From contig NZ_JAAGOY010000004.1 of the NCBI RefSeq assembly GCF_010500215.1, positions 1,426,001-1,490,000 of the forward strand: a DNA stretch of 64,000 nt. Reading direction: 5' to 3'. This document shows, piece by piece, positions 1-8,692 of this stretch (the stretch's first letter is position 1; each line of letters begins with the position of its first letter). This DNA comes from Aliiroseovarius sp. PrR006 (lineage in GTDB: Bacteria; Pseudomonadota; Alphaproteobacteria; Rhodobacterales; Rhodobacteraceae). The notes under the pieces were generated by a model. That model saw only the letters and a list, made by a program, of their open reading frames with translations. It had not been told where the DNA came from and did not search any database. The translations under genes and the position numbers were made by a program.

Positions 1-897
1 GAAGTCATAGGCCATCAGCATCTTGGCCAGCTTCATCGCTTGGTATTTCGCGATGTGGTTGCCCACGACTTGATGCGGTTTCTTGAAGGTCATCGTCAGT
101 TTCGAGCCGCGATGGGCGCGGGGCGGCGTGAAGCCCGAGATGGTCAGATCATCTGCCTCGACCCGGTAGTTGGCCGAGGTGAACGGACCAAGGTGGCTGG
201 CTGTTTGGGCACGAAGCGCGACCTTCTCCATCAGCTGTTCGACATAGGCCAGCACCGTGGGCACCAGCTTGTCTTCGGAGGTCACGAAGGTGGCAAGCTC
301 CTGATCCAGCTCCCACAATGCGCCATTCAGGGCGAGTGGGGCGTTGTCGGTCAGGATCTCTTCGACCGCGCCGACCTCAATCGGGGTTCCGCTGGCGTGG
401 TCAGCCAGAAGGTACGAGGTCGCGTTGCCGAAGACGTAAAGGACGATCAGCGCCTCGGCGGTCAGAAGTTCCGAGAACGCAGTGGATTTGTCTGCGCCTA
501 GACGGCCCTCGAGGTTCGCGCGACGCAGGGCGGCGAGTTCGGTTTGCTCGGCAAACCCCTCACCCACCGCCAAAGCAATCGCAATGGCGCGGCGCAGCGT
601 GTGCAGGACGGTTGCCTGCATGGGGGACACCAGCGGATCATCCCCGTCCGAGCCTTCGATCCGTTCGACCAGATGCACGCCTTCGGGCCGCGCGGTGGAC
701 CGCGTGACCAGACCCGGCGTGGTCGACCGGAACCGTCGCGCGCGTCCAATGCCGGGGCTGCGTTCCGCCTTGGGCGCTTCCTTCGGCTTGGCAATCCGGG
801 GCGTGTGATCGAACCCGTCCAGATGCCCCGCCGCAGCCGCATAATGCGCGCGGATTTCCTCTTCGCGAAGCTCCATCAGATCAGCGGGGTGAGACAT
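1..897 (-). CDS. Conserved hypothetical protein, cassette gene 5 (3' end outside window)
   Basis: The frame is open from an ATG at 897 to the window edge, giving 299 visible residues and no stop. An AGGAG motif lies about 7 bases before the ATG, so the start is well supported. The protein looks soluble, begins MSHPADLMELREEEIRAHYA, has a charged low-complexity stretch around residues 25-60, and is then mostly helical, with no signal peptide or membrane segment. I do not recognise the family. It follows the 915-2084 gene by 17 bases and is probably the distal part of the same leftward operon. Confidence refers to the reading frame being a real gene. Confidence 0.8.
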   Translation of the reverse strand, partial: MSHPADLMELREEEIRAHYAAAAGHLDGFDHTPRIAKPKEAPKAERSPGIGRARRFRSTTPGLVTRSTARPEGVHLVERIEGSDGDDPLVSPMQATVLHTLRRAIAIALAVGEGFAEQTELAALRRANLEGRLGADKSTAFSELLTAEALIVLYVFGNATSYLLADHASGTPIEVGAVEEILTDNAPLALNGALWELDQELATFVTSEDKLVPTVLAYVEQLMEKVALRAQTASHLGPFTSANYRVEADDLTISGFTPPRAHRGSKLTMTFKKPHQVVGNHIAKYQAMKLAKMLMAYDF

Positions 898-914
898 GAA
901 ATACTCCTAAAAAA

Positions 915-2084
915 TCAACGATATGACAGCACCCGGCCACCCGGGCTGACAACAAATTTGCGTACGTCGTGGAACCCGGCGGGGTTCTTTTCGGCCAGCA
1001 CCTGAAACGGGCGCTCGGGCATGATGATGGCGCGTTCCATGCTGGTCGCGCCGATGGTGGACCCCGCCCCGGCAAACGGATCGAGCGCGAAGACCTGACG
1101 TTCCACCTTCCCGAACCAGCCGGATTTCTCCTCCTTCACCGAGGCGCTTTTCAGCTCTTCCACGGTCCATGCCAACGCCCAGTCTTCGCCGGGCGGGCTT
1201 TTGGCTTGCTCCAAAACCTCACGCAGAGGGCCGGTTTGACGGGTAAACGTATGGCTGTACATCGGGCCGACATGGAAGCGGCGCAGACGTTTCGGGTGCA
1301 GGTCGTCGAAATCCTTATCGAACCCGGTGGCGATGGTCACAAGTTGCAACCCAGCCATCGACTGCGCCATCAAATGCGACTGGACCTGAGGCCAACGGCG
1401 TTCGTCTTTGGGCAGCGCGGTGCGGCCGGTGTCTTCCAGTTCCATCAGATAGATGGTGGGCAGGTTGACCTCGCTGTCATAGACCGCCCAATGGGCCAGA
1501 TAGACGCGGCGGGGATCGCGGCCCTCGCCCTTGTTGTGGCGCCAGATCACGTCGGGATGCATCTGGGGCCAGAAAAGGTCGCCCTTTTGCAGCTCTTCAT
1601 AATAGAGCCGCTGTGACAGGGCGTATTGCAGCTTCTTCGGCACGCTCAGATCACCGACAATCTGGCTGACCATCTGGCTTTTCAGATCGCGGGCGGAGGC
1701 CATGCCCTTCAGATGCGTATCCGCCTGCGCGGCGTCGGACGCCATTTGCAGAAGTTCCGCATGGATCGGAAACCCGCTGTCGCGCCTATCAAAGGTCAGC
1801 GTCGCCCCGCCCAGCCCATAGGCCGTTTCGGACATGTGATACTTGTTGGCCAGCGCCTTGAAGCTAAGGCCCAGCTTGATCAGGTAGCGGGCGAGCACGT
1901 CGACCTCGTCGCGGCTCAACTTGCCCTCGACCTCCATCTGCCCGGCCACACGGGCCAGATGCGCGGTTATCTTCTCGAATTTCGAGAAGTAGCGCCGCGT
2001 GATCTGCGTATCCGTCAGCTCGGCATGGTCGCGGGGGGCAAAGCCGGCCGCGGCACGTTCGGAGGTTTTGATGTTATCGCTCAT
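915..2084 (-). CDS. Conserved hypothetical protein, cassette gene 4
   Basis: A 389-residue soluble protein of unknown function. I chose the ATG at 2084 (MSDNIKTSERAAAGF) over an upstream codon at 2105 because AAAGGAAAG sits just before it. The start overlaps the end of the preceding small membrane protein gene by 11 bases, which suggests translational coupling. The N-terminal third (about 15-110) is helical and charged. The middle contains aromatic-rich segments (VYLAHWAVYDSEVNLPTIYL, about 200-220). There are no membrane segments and no nucleotide-binding motif that I can see. It belongs to the leftward cassette 3900 to 1. No known family is recognised. Confidence 0.82.
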   Translation of the reverse strand: MSDNIKTSERAAAGFAPRDHAELTDTQITRRYFSKFEKITAHLARVAGQMEVEGKLSRDEVDVLARYLIKLGLSFKALANKYHMSETAYGLGGATLTFDRRDSGFPIHAELLQMASDAAQADTHLKGMASARDLKSQMVSQIVGDLSVPKKLQYALSQRLYYEELQKGDLFWPQMHPDVIWRHNKGEGRDPRRVYLAHWAVYDSEVNLPTIYLMELEDTGRTALPKDERRWPQVQSHLMAQSMAGLQLVTIATGFDKDFDDLHPKRLRRFHVGPMYSHTFTRQTGPLREVLEQAKSPPGEDWALAWTVEELKSASVKEEKSGWFGKVERQVFALDPFAGAGSTIGATSMERAIIMPERPFQVLAEKNPAGFHDVRKFVVSPGGRVLSYR

Positions 2085-2346
2085 CGCTTTCCTTTTTGGG
2101 CACAAACCAAGACCAAACCCATTTCACAAAGTCCCAAAGTGTCTGAAGATACTCGAGCACTTCCATCAGCAGTACATAGGCGAACCAAAGACCCCGGATT
2201 ATGGTCCAGAGGCTATCCATCTGGATCGAACCAAACAGTAGCCATTCCAGAGCAAACGACGCGGCGACGACTGCTGTGATCAAGATCGTATATTTGGGAA
2301 ACGACCGCGCAGTTGTGCGTTTGAAGCTCTGGGTTTCGTTCGTCAT
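2074..2346 (-). CDS. Small membrane protein, cassette gene 3
   Basis: A 90-residue protein. Hydrophobic segments lie at about residues 18-38 (YTILITAVVAASFALEWLLF) and 45-65 (WTIIRGLWFAYVLLMEVLEY), followed by a Trp-rich amphipathic stretch (FVKWVWSWFVPKK) and a charged C-terminus. The ATG at 2346 is used; a TTG nine bases upstream is the alternative. It overlaps the next gene by 11 bases, so the two are probably co-translated. I do not recognise the family; with the 2491-2823 product it would give the cassette its membrane component. Confidence 0.7.
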   Translation of the reverse strand: MTNETQSFKRTTARSFPKYTILITAVVAASFALEWLLFGSIQMDSLWTIIRGLWFAYVLLMEVLEYLQTLWDFVKWVWSWFVPKKESDER

Positions 2347-2374
2347 AGCTTTCAATCAAACCGATGAGGGCGGC

Positions 2375-2450
2375 GCCTGACCCTGGGTGGGTGCGAAGCG
2401 CCCTCCCGTGGGGAGGGTCGGGCGCAGCCCGGACTATCGACCGGGCGAAA
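2375..2450. repeat. Dispersed structured intergenic repeat, copy A
   Basis: A 76-base GC-rich element between two cassette genes. It aligns without gaps to 29915-29990, with about 62 of 76 positions identical by my hand count. Two hairpins are visible: CCCTCCC/GGGAGGG (about 2401-2417) and GCCCGG/CCGGGC (about 2427-2446). It behaves like a REP-type or other dispersed palindromic element. Confidence 0.75.
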
Positions 2451-2490
2451 CTTACATCGGCTGCTCGACTTGCGATCAAGTGTTCCGATT

Positions 2491-2823
2491 TCAAACATCT
2501 AAGTCCCTATCCTTTCCCTGCTCATCAACATGGAACATCCACCGATTGTGGCGTGCGCTCCAAGATTCACTAAAGAGCCTTTGGGGCGTCCAACCAACCC
2601 TCAGCATCAGCTCACTGCCACGATATTCGAACCAGATTGCACGCAACACCCATCGAGCCGCAGCAGCGAACATTCCATACAGACCCAACTGCCACATATA
2701 GATCCCCTCTTCCGTCGAGCCCGTTTTCCATTCAATCAACGGACCGGACAGCGCTATCAGATCAACAAGGATCATCAAGCCCGATATAAGAACGACTAGA
2801 TTTTGTTGCGAGGAGAACCGCAC
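2491..2823 (-). CDS. Small membrane protein, cassette gene 2
   Basis: A 110-residue protein starting at a GTG (2823) that directly follows the TAA stop of the upstream coiled-coil gene. Its ribosome site would be GGGGAA inside that gene's 3' end, so translation is probably coupled. Two hydrophobic segments (about 9-29 and 42-62) are followed by a soluble tail with the pattern YRGSELMLRVGW, perhaps a small beta-rich cytoplasmic domain. No family is recognised. A 144-base gap carrying repeat copy A separates it from the next cassette gene. Confidence 0.72.
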   Translation of the reverse strand: MRFSSQQNLVVLISGLMILVDLIALSGPLIEWKTGSTEEGIYMWQLGLYGMFAAAARWVLRAIWFEYRGSELMLRVGWTPQRLFSESWSARHNRWMFHVDEQGKDRDLDV

Positions 2824-3900
2824 TTATTCCCCATACAGGTTCTTGTCGTGCTTCTCGACGATCTCGGCGAAGCGGCGGGCGAAGCGTTCGTCGGCTTTGG
2901 CCTTCTGCTCCAGCACGTCGCGGGCAAAGACCATCTGGTCTTCGTGGGCTTCCATCATGTCAGCCATGCGCTGGTTCGTTGCCGTGCCAATCGCAGCCAT
3001 GGCGGCTTGGGCTTCCTTGTCGGTCTCGACGCCGATTTCGTTGATCCGGTGCGCCACATCCTGCTGTTGCGCGGTCTTCAATGACTTGGTCAGCGCATCA
3101 TACAGCACCACGCGTTGCTTGGTGTCTGTTTGCAGTTTGTTGATCAGCACCATCTGCGTCGCGGCTTGGTTCTGCAGCGAATCGACCCAGGTTTTGCCCT
3201 TCTCGATATAGCGCTCCAACGTCTGTGACTTGGCAAGCTTCACTTGCTCTTCCTGCACCATCTCGTTGTACTGGCTGTTCAGATCGGCCAGCTCGGTCTC
3301 AAGCTGCGTGCGTTTGGCGGCGTCCTGTTCGTTGGCGATCTTGTTTTCAAGTTCGATGATCTTGGGGTCCATGCCAAGGATTTCGGCACGCAGGCTTTCC
3401 AGCTCGCCCACGGTCATTTCGCGCTCGTCCAGCGTGGCGGTCAGGTTTTCGCCGACCTTTTCCTTCTGCTCGTTCAGCATCGCCAGCTGACCTTCCAGAA
3501 GGTTCACAATGCTATCCGACTGCGCGATCAGCTCTTGCAGCTTGTCGTCGATCGAGGCCGTGCGCATCCGTTCCTGACGCATGCTTTCCGATTTTGCTTT
3601 CGAGAAGATGCCCACAAAGCTTTCCCAGCCCGTCTTCGACCGCATCTGGTCAAAGTCGGTCGAAAAGCCCGAGGTCACGTCGTCCAGACCCATGATCAGT
3701 TCGGCGATGTTGGCATTCATCGCTTCGGTGTGGGCGTGCACGTCGTCCAGCGTCGCGTTTTCGATGTCGATCGAGATGTCTTCACCGCTGGCGGCTTTCG
3801 CACGCGCGGTTTCGATCCGTGTGGTCAGTTCGGAAATCTTGGCCTGCGCCTCTTCAACCTGCGTTTGGCTTTCACGAATCTGCTTATCAAAACTGGACAT
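2824..3900 (-). CDS. Long coiled-coil protein, cassette gene 1 (TelA-like?)
   Basis: A 358-residue, highly charged, almost wholly helical protein. Heptad-rich coiled coil is evident at about 5-35, 130-240 and 290-350. There is no signal peptide or membrane segment. The ATG at 3900 is preceded by GGAGGG. The layout (helical hairpins, a stretch such as IDDKLQELIAQSDSIVNLLE, then long coils) is reminiscent of TelA-type toxic-anion-resistance proteins, and a PspA/ESCRT-III-like membrane scaffold is another possibility. Both are inferences from general character, not from a signature motif. It is the first gene of the leftward cassette. Confidence 0.8.
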   Translation of the reverse strand: MSSFDKQIRESQTQVEEAQAKISELTTRIETARAKAASGEDISIDIENATLDDVHAHTEAMNANIAELIMGLDDVTSGFSTDFDQMRSKTGWESFVGIFSKAKSESMRQERMRTASIDDKLQELIAQSDSIVNLLEGQLAMLNEQKEKVGENLTATLDEREMTVGELESLRAEILGMDPKIIELENKIANEQDAAKRTQLETELADLNSQYNEMVQEEQVKLAKSQTLERYIEKGKTWVDSLQNQAATQMVLINKLQTDTKQRVVLYDALTKSLKTAQQQDVAHRINEIGVETDKEAQAAMAAIGTATNQRMADMMEAHEDQMVFARDVLEQKAKADERFARRFAEIVEKHDKNLYGE

Positions 3901-4102
3901 ATGCCCTCCTTCTATCCACCAAATCTTCGGTCAGGTCTTGCTGCCCGCGCGAAGCATGTTAATCACTATTACATTTCTATTTAGGTTGAGCTTACCGCGA
4001 TTTAAAGCCCCACAACAGCGTTTTCCTTCGCGTTTTCCGCGAAATTCGACGGGGTTTATATCCACCATTGAGATACGTGCGCAGTGCGCCTAGGGTCTTG
4101 GC

Positions 4103-5410
4103 ATGACCGACAAAATCGACCCGCTTTTGACCGAAATTGCGCGCCGTCAGGATGACCTGATCCGGCTGACCCAAGACCTGATCCGCATCCCGACGCTGAA
4201 CCCTCCGGGCCGCGAATATCGCACCATCTGCACCTACATAGCCGAGCGGATGGGTGCGCAAGGCTGGACAGTCGAACTGATCCGGGCCGAGGGCACGCCG
4301 GGCGACAGTGCAGACTATCCCCGCTGGAACGTGATTTGCCGACACGAGGGTAAGGCGCCCGGCGAATGTGTGCATTTCAACAGCCACCATGATGTGGTCG
4401 AGGTGGGTCACGGCTGGACCAAGGACCCGTTTGGCGGCGAATTGGAAGACGGCAAGGTCTATGGGCGCGGAGCATGCGATATGAAGGGCGGGCTGGCGGC
4501 CTCGATCATCGCGGCCGAGGCCTTCGTCGCGCTCTACCCGGACCATGCAGGCGCGGTGGAAATCAGCGCCACGGCGGATGAGGAATCGGGAGGCTATGGC
4601 GGCGTCGCCTATCTTGCCGAGAAGGGCTATTTCGACCCGGATCGCGTGCAACATGTGATCATCCCCGAACCTCTGAACAAAGACCGTATCTGTCTTGGCC
4701 ATCGAGGCGTCTGGTGGGCCGAGATCGAGACCAAGGGGCGAATTGCCCACGGATCGATGCCCTTCTTAGGCGATAGCGCCATTCGCCATATGGGCGCGGT
4801 GTTGGAAGAGATGGAGCGCCACCTGTTCCCGCTTCTCGCCACCAAACGCACCGACATGCCGGTGGTGCCCGAGGGTGCGAAGCAATCGACACTAAACATC
4901 AACTCGATCCACGGCGGCGAGCCAGAACAGGATCCAGATTTCACCGGGCTACCTGCACCCTGTGTAGCCGACCGCTGCCGCATCGTGATCGACCGACGCT
5001 TCCTGATGGAAGAGGACATCACCGAGGTGAAGGCCGAGGTCAGCCGGATGTTGGAAGCGATCCGGGCTGAACGCCCGAACTTCGAGTGCGAGATCCGCGA
5101 CATGCACGAGGTCATTCCGACCATGACTGATAAGGACGCACCGGTTGTGACCTCAACGGCTGCGGCGATCGAGAAGGTGCTGGGCGCGCAGCCTTCTTAC
5201 GTGGTCAGCCCCGGCACCTATGACCAGAAGCATATCGACCGCATCGGCAAGCTGAAGAACTGCATCGCCTATGGGCCAGGCATTCTGGATCTGGCACACC
5301 AGCCCGACGAATGGGTGGGTGTGCAGGACATGATCGACAGCGCGGGCGTCATGGCCTTGGTGTTGAAGGAATTGCTCGGTCAGGACAATGGGGGCGCTGC
5401 CCCCGCCTGA
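4103..5410 (+). CDS. M20 family peptidase/deacylase (ArgE/DapE-type)
   Basis: A 435-residue zinc-dependent amide hydrolase of the M20 family, which includes acetylornithine deacetylase and succinyl-diaminopimelate desuccinylase. Visible motifs are HHDVVEVG (first metal ligand and Asp), YGRGACDMKGG (bridging Asp) and ADEESGG (catalytic base and ligand), in the usual order, with the dimerisation domain between. Length is normal. The substrate cannot be decided; neither arg nor dap genes are adjacent. It is a single gene on the plus strand, divergent from the cassette at 3900 and convergent with the ABC permease at 5466; its stop lies inside a hairpin. Confidence 0.88.
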   Translation: MTDKIDPLLTEIARRQDDLIRLTQDLIRIPTLNPPGREYRTICTYIAERMGAQGWTVELIRAEGTPGDSADYPRWNVICRHEGKAPGECVHFNSHHDVVEVGHGWTKDPFGGELEDGKVYGRGACDMKGGLAASIIAAEAFVALYPDHAGAVEISATADEESGGYGGVAYLAEKGYFDPDRVQHVIIPEPLNKDRICLGHRGVWWAEIETKGRIAHGSMPFLGDSAIRHMGAVLEEMERHLFPLLATKRTDMPVVPEGAKQSTLNINSIHGGEPEQDPDFTGLPAPCVADRCRIVIDRRFLMEEDITEVKAEVSRMLEAIRAERPNFECEIRDMHEVIPTMTDKDAPVVTSTAAAIEKVLGAQPSYVVSPGTYDQKHIDRIGKLKNCIAYGPGILDLAHQPDEWVGVQDMIDSAGVMALVLKELLGQDNGGAAPA

Positions 5411-5460
5411 CCGGACAATGTCCGCTCAGGCTCCCCCGGGATATTTATGGCAAGAAAATG
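5389..5460. repeat. Hairpins and Rhodobacteraceae-type 3' repeat between convergent genes
   Basis: Covers the end of the M20 gene. GGGGC/GCCCC flank a short loop near 5391-5404. CCTGA-c-CGGAC (5406-5416) pairs with GTCCG-c-TCAGG (5420-5430) around AAT. CCCCCGGGATATTTATGG then follows at about 5433-5450. I recall this last type of string recurring after genes in Rhodobacteraceae. It may act as a bidirectional terminator for the two convergent genes. Confidence 0.5.
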
Positions 5461-5465
5461 CGGCG

Positions 5466-8000
5466 TTACTCGCGGGCGCGCAGGACGCGGGCGGGTTTGG
5501 CCGAGAGCGGGCGGAAGGCGAAGAAGAGGCCTGCCAGGACGGTGGCGGCGACACCGCCGGACACGATGGCAAGGGCGTTTTGCAGGTCGAAGGCGAAGCT
5601 CTCTTCCATGATGTAGTGCGTCACGGCCCAGCCTGCGATGCCCCCTGCAACCACGGCGACCACGCCAGCAGCTGCACCCAACACTGCCGAGCGGATGGCG
5701 AAGTTTACAAGGATACCTGCACGGGTCGCGCCGAGGGTTTTCAGGATTGCAGCCTCGTAAGTGCGGGCACGTTCCCCGGCGGCGGCAGCGCCCATAAGTA
5801 CCACGAACCCGGTGACCAGCGTGGCCAGTGCGCCATACGTGATTGCAGCAGCCACCTGCCCCATCAATCCGGTGATCTGGGTGATCGCGTCACGGACCGA
5901 GATCAGGGTGATGTTCGGGTGGGCATTGCCCAGATCGCGCAGGATCGCGGCCTCGCCTTCCTGCTTGGAATAGATCGTGGCGATATAGCTGTGCGGTGCA
6001 CCCGCCAGCGCGAACGGGTTCATCGTCAGGATAAAGCCCATGCCCGCCTGACTGAAATCCACCTCGCGCAGTGATGTGATTTCGCCGGTGATATCGCGAC
6101 CCAGAATGTTGATGGTCAGCTGGTCTCCGATGCCAATCCCCATCTCACGCGCTTCCTCGGCGGCGAAACTGATCTGGGGCCGGCCTTGGTAGTCCTCGGG
6201 CCACCATTCGCCCTCGACCACCGTCGTACGGGTGGGTTTTGCGGAATAGGTCAGACCCCGATCGCCACGGATGACCCAATGACCACCGGCGACCTCGCCC
6301 GCGGGACGGTCATTGATCTGGGTGATCACGCCGCGCAGCATAGGGGCGGTGTCGATGCGGCTGACGAAGGGGTCGCCGTTCAGACGCGCCTTTACGGCGT
6401 CGATCTGGTCGGGCTGGATGTCCACAACGAAGAAACTTGGGGCCACGTCTGGCAAGTCGCGCGAGATCGCGCCGCGCAGGTTGTTGTCGATCTGGCCCAC
6501 GGCAGCAAGAACGGCCAACCCAAGACCGAGCGATAGGACCACCGCCCCGGCCTCGCCTCCCGGGCCGCCCACGGCGGTGAAGGCCATGCGCAGGGTTGGC
6601 ACGCGGCGCAGGATTTGGCGGTGACCCAACCAGCGGGCGGCGTATTTCACGGCTATCCCTGTCAGGACCAGCGTGGCAAAGGCGCCGCCAAGGCCGATGA
6701 AGCTCCACATCGCCAAGGGCGCCATGCCCGAGAACTTTGCCGCCACCCAGACCAGCAGCGCCAGAATGGCGACGCAGAGCCCAATGAACAGTGGACGCGG
6801 CAGGCGGTTCGAGCCAAGGGCTGCATCGCGGAACAGGTCGGCGGCTTTGACCTCTTCCGTGCGGGCCAGGGGCCAAAGGGTGAAAAGGAGTGCGGCAAGG
6901 ACGCCGTAAAGCGCAGCCTCGGCCAGTGGGCGGGGATAGAGGGTCAGTTCGGCTGACACCGGCAGCGACTGCGCGATGACGGGGACCAGCAGTGCCGGGA
7001 TCAGCGCGCCGAGAATCACGCCCAGCGCCAACCCCAGAAGGGTCAGAGTGCCGATCTGTAAAAAGTAGGTCAGGAAGATCACACGACGTTCGGCACCAAG
7101 GGCGCGCAGGATCGCAATTGTGCCGGTTTTTTCGTCCAGATAAGACCGGATCGCGGCCGAGATGCCGACGCCTCCGACCGCCAGCCCCGCCAGCCCGACA
7201 AGGACAAGGAAAGCGCCCAGACGGTCGATCAGGCGCCGCATCCCGGGCGCGCCATCGCGCGCGTCCTGCCATCGTGCGCCGTTGGGTTCAAGCGCGGGCA
7301 TCAGCACGCCATAGGCCGGGCCGATGCCGCCCTCGGGCAGGCGCATGCGATAGTGGCTGTCAAACAGCGTGCCTTCAGACAACAGGCTGGAGCCGTCCAG
7401 CGCCGAGCGGCGCAGGATCGAACGCGGGCCAAGCCCGAACCCGCCCGTGGCGTTGTCCGGTTCGCTGACCAGCTCGGCCATCAGGACAAAGGGGATTTCG
7501 CCCAATGTCAAACTGTCACCGACCTCAAGGCCCAAACGATCGATTAGAAGATCGTCCATGACGATCCCGGGCTGGCCGTTCACCCCGTCCAGCGCGGCGG
7601 CCATCGGCATCGGTGGGTCCAACCTCGCCGTGCCATAGAGCGGATAGGCGTCATCAACGGCTTTCACCTGTGTCAGTGCGCGTTCCTCGCCGACCACGAT
7701 CATGGATCGGAAATCGGCGATGACCGACAGGTCGACGGCTGCGTCTGAGATCATGGCCAGTTCGGCCTCATCCGCGAAGCGATAGGTGAAAGAGATCGAA
7801 GCATCGCCTCCGAGCAGCACTGCGCCTTGGCTGGACAGGCCAGCGCGCAAGGCTTCGCGCACCGACCCGACGGCAGCGATGGCGGCAACACCCAGGATCA
7901 GGCAAGCAAGGAAGATACGGAAGCCTTTGATCCCGCCGCGCAGCTCGCGCCGGGTCAGGCGCCAGGCCATCCCGAAATTCTGGGCGATGTTCTGGATCAT
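5466..8000 (-). CDS. ybbP: ABC transporter permease, FtsX/YbbP family
   Basis: An 844-residue inner-membrane permease with two FtsX-type halves. There is an N-terminal membrane anchor at about 23-45, a large periplasmic domain, a cluster of membrane segments at about 260-430, a second periplasmic region, and a C-terminal three-helix FtsX core at about 700-835. The length suits the YbbP class (about 800 residues). It overlaps the ATPase gene by 4 bases (ATGA), so the two make one exporter. As in Escherichia coli, the ybbA-ybbP pair is divergent from a tesA-like esterase, which supports the assignment. The substrate is unknown. Confidence 0.87.
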   Translation of the reverse strand: MIQNIAQNFGMAWRLTRRELRGGIKGFRIFLACLILGVAAIAAVGSVREALRAGLSSQGAVLLGGDASISFTYRFADEAELAMISDAAVDLSVIADFRSMIVVGEERALTQVKAVDDAYPLYGTARLDPPMPMAAALDGVNGQPGIVMDDLLIDRLGLEVGDSLTLGEIPFVLMAELVSEPDNATGGFGLGPRSILRRSALDGSSLLSEGTLFDSHYRMRLPEGGIGPAYGVLMPALEPNGARWQDARDGAPGMRRLIDRLGAFLVLVGLAGLAVGGVGISAAIRSYLDEKTGTIAILRALGAERRVIFLTYFLQIGTLTLLGLALGVILGALIPALLVPVIAQSLPVSAELTLYPRPLAEAALYGVLAALLFTLWPLARTEEVKAADLFRDAALGSNRLPRPLFIGLCVAILALLVWVAAKFSGMAPLAMWSFIGLGGAFATLVLTGIAVKYAARWLGHRQILRRVPTLRMAFTAVGGPGGEAGAVVLSLGLGLAVLAAVGQIDNNLRGAISRDLPDVAPSFFVVDIQPDQIDAVKARLNGDPFVSRIDTAPMLRGVITQINDRPAGEVAGGHWVIRGDRGLTYSAKPTRTTVVEGEWWPEDYQGRPQISFAAEEAREMGIGIGDQLTINILGRDITGEITSLREVDFSQAGMGFILTMNPFALAGAPHSYIATIYSKQEGEAAILRDLGNAHPNITLISVRDAITQITGLMGQVAAAITYGALATLVTGFVVLMGAAAAGERARTYEAAILKTLGATRAGILVNFAIRSAVLGAAAGVVAVVAGGIAGWAVTHYIMEESFAFDLQNALAIVSGGVAATVLAGLFFAFRPLSAKPARVLRARE

Positions 8001-8665
8001 GCAAGTCGCCCGTCTTGGATGTGCACCACGCGGTCACAGCGCTCGGCCAGTTCGGGGGCGTGGGTGACAAGGATCAGGGTCGATCCGTGACGGTCGCGCA
8101 GTCCAAACAGCAGATCCATGATCGAGGCTCCGGTAGTGCCGTCCAGATTACCAGTCGGTTCATCCGCCAGCAGGATTTCGGGCCGGGGCGCGGCAGCGCG
8201 GGCAAGCGCGACACGCTGTTGTTCGCCGCCCGACATCTGGCTGGGATAATGGTGCAGACGATGGGATAGACCCACTGCCTCAAGCTCTTGCGTGGCGCGG
8301 TCGAACGCGTCGGACACACCGGCCAGTTCCAAGGGGGTCGCGACGTTTTCCAGTGCAGTCATGGTCGGGATCAGATGAAAGGACTGAAACACAACGCCCA
8401 TGTGGTCGCGGCGGAACCGCGCCAGCCGATCTTCGTTCATCGCGCCAAGGTCTTGACCCAGCGCCTGAACGCTTCCACCTGTGGCCTGATCCAGCCCGCC
8501 CATAAGCATCAGAAGCGAGGATTTACCCGACCCGGACGGCCCCGTCAGACCCACGGTTTCGCCAGTAGTCACATTTAGGTCAATGCCCTTGAGGATCTCA
8601 GTCCGGCCTGCATTATTGCCAAGCGTCAGGCGCACGTCGCGCAGGGATAGAACCGGGGTCGTCAT
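7997..8665 (-). CDS. ybbA: ABC transporter ATP-binding protein (YbbA/LolD-like)
   Basis: A 222-residue cytoplasmic ATPase of the MacB/LolD class. Walker A is GPSGSGKSS (about 39-47), the signature is [14 protein letters not shown] (about 144-157), and Walker B plus D-loop is [11 protein letters not shown]. It energises the FtsX-type permease encoded immediately downstream with a 4-base overlap. The start at 8665 lies only 27 bases from the start of the divergent esterase, so the two promoters must overlap the opposing genes or each other. Confidence 0.9.
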   Translation of the reverse strand: MTTPVLSLRDVRLTLGNNAGRTEILKGIDLNVTTGETVGLTGPSGSGKSSLLMLMGGLDQATGGSVQALGQDLGAMNEDRLARFRRDHMGVVFQSFHLIPTMTALENVATPLELAGVSDAFDRATQELEAVGLSHRLHHYPSQMSGGEQQRVALARAAAPRPEILLADEPTGNLDGTTGASIMDLLFGLRDRHGSTLILVTHAPELAERCDRVVHIQDGRLA

Positions 8666-8692
8666 GGGGCAGACCTTCTTTAGGAGAATGGC

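Noticed and set aside
3992-4750. 252-codon leftward frame opposite the M20 gene
   Set aside because: Antisense to a gene with clear catalytic motifs; no family pattern of its own.
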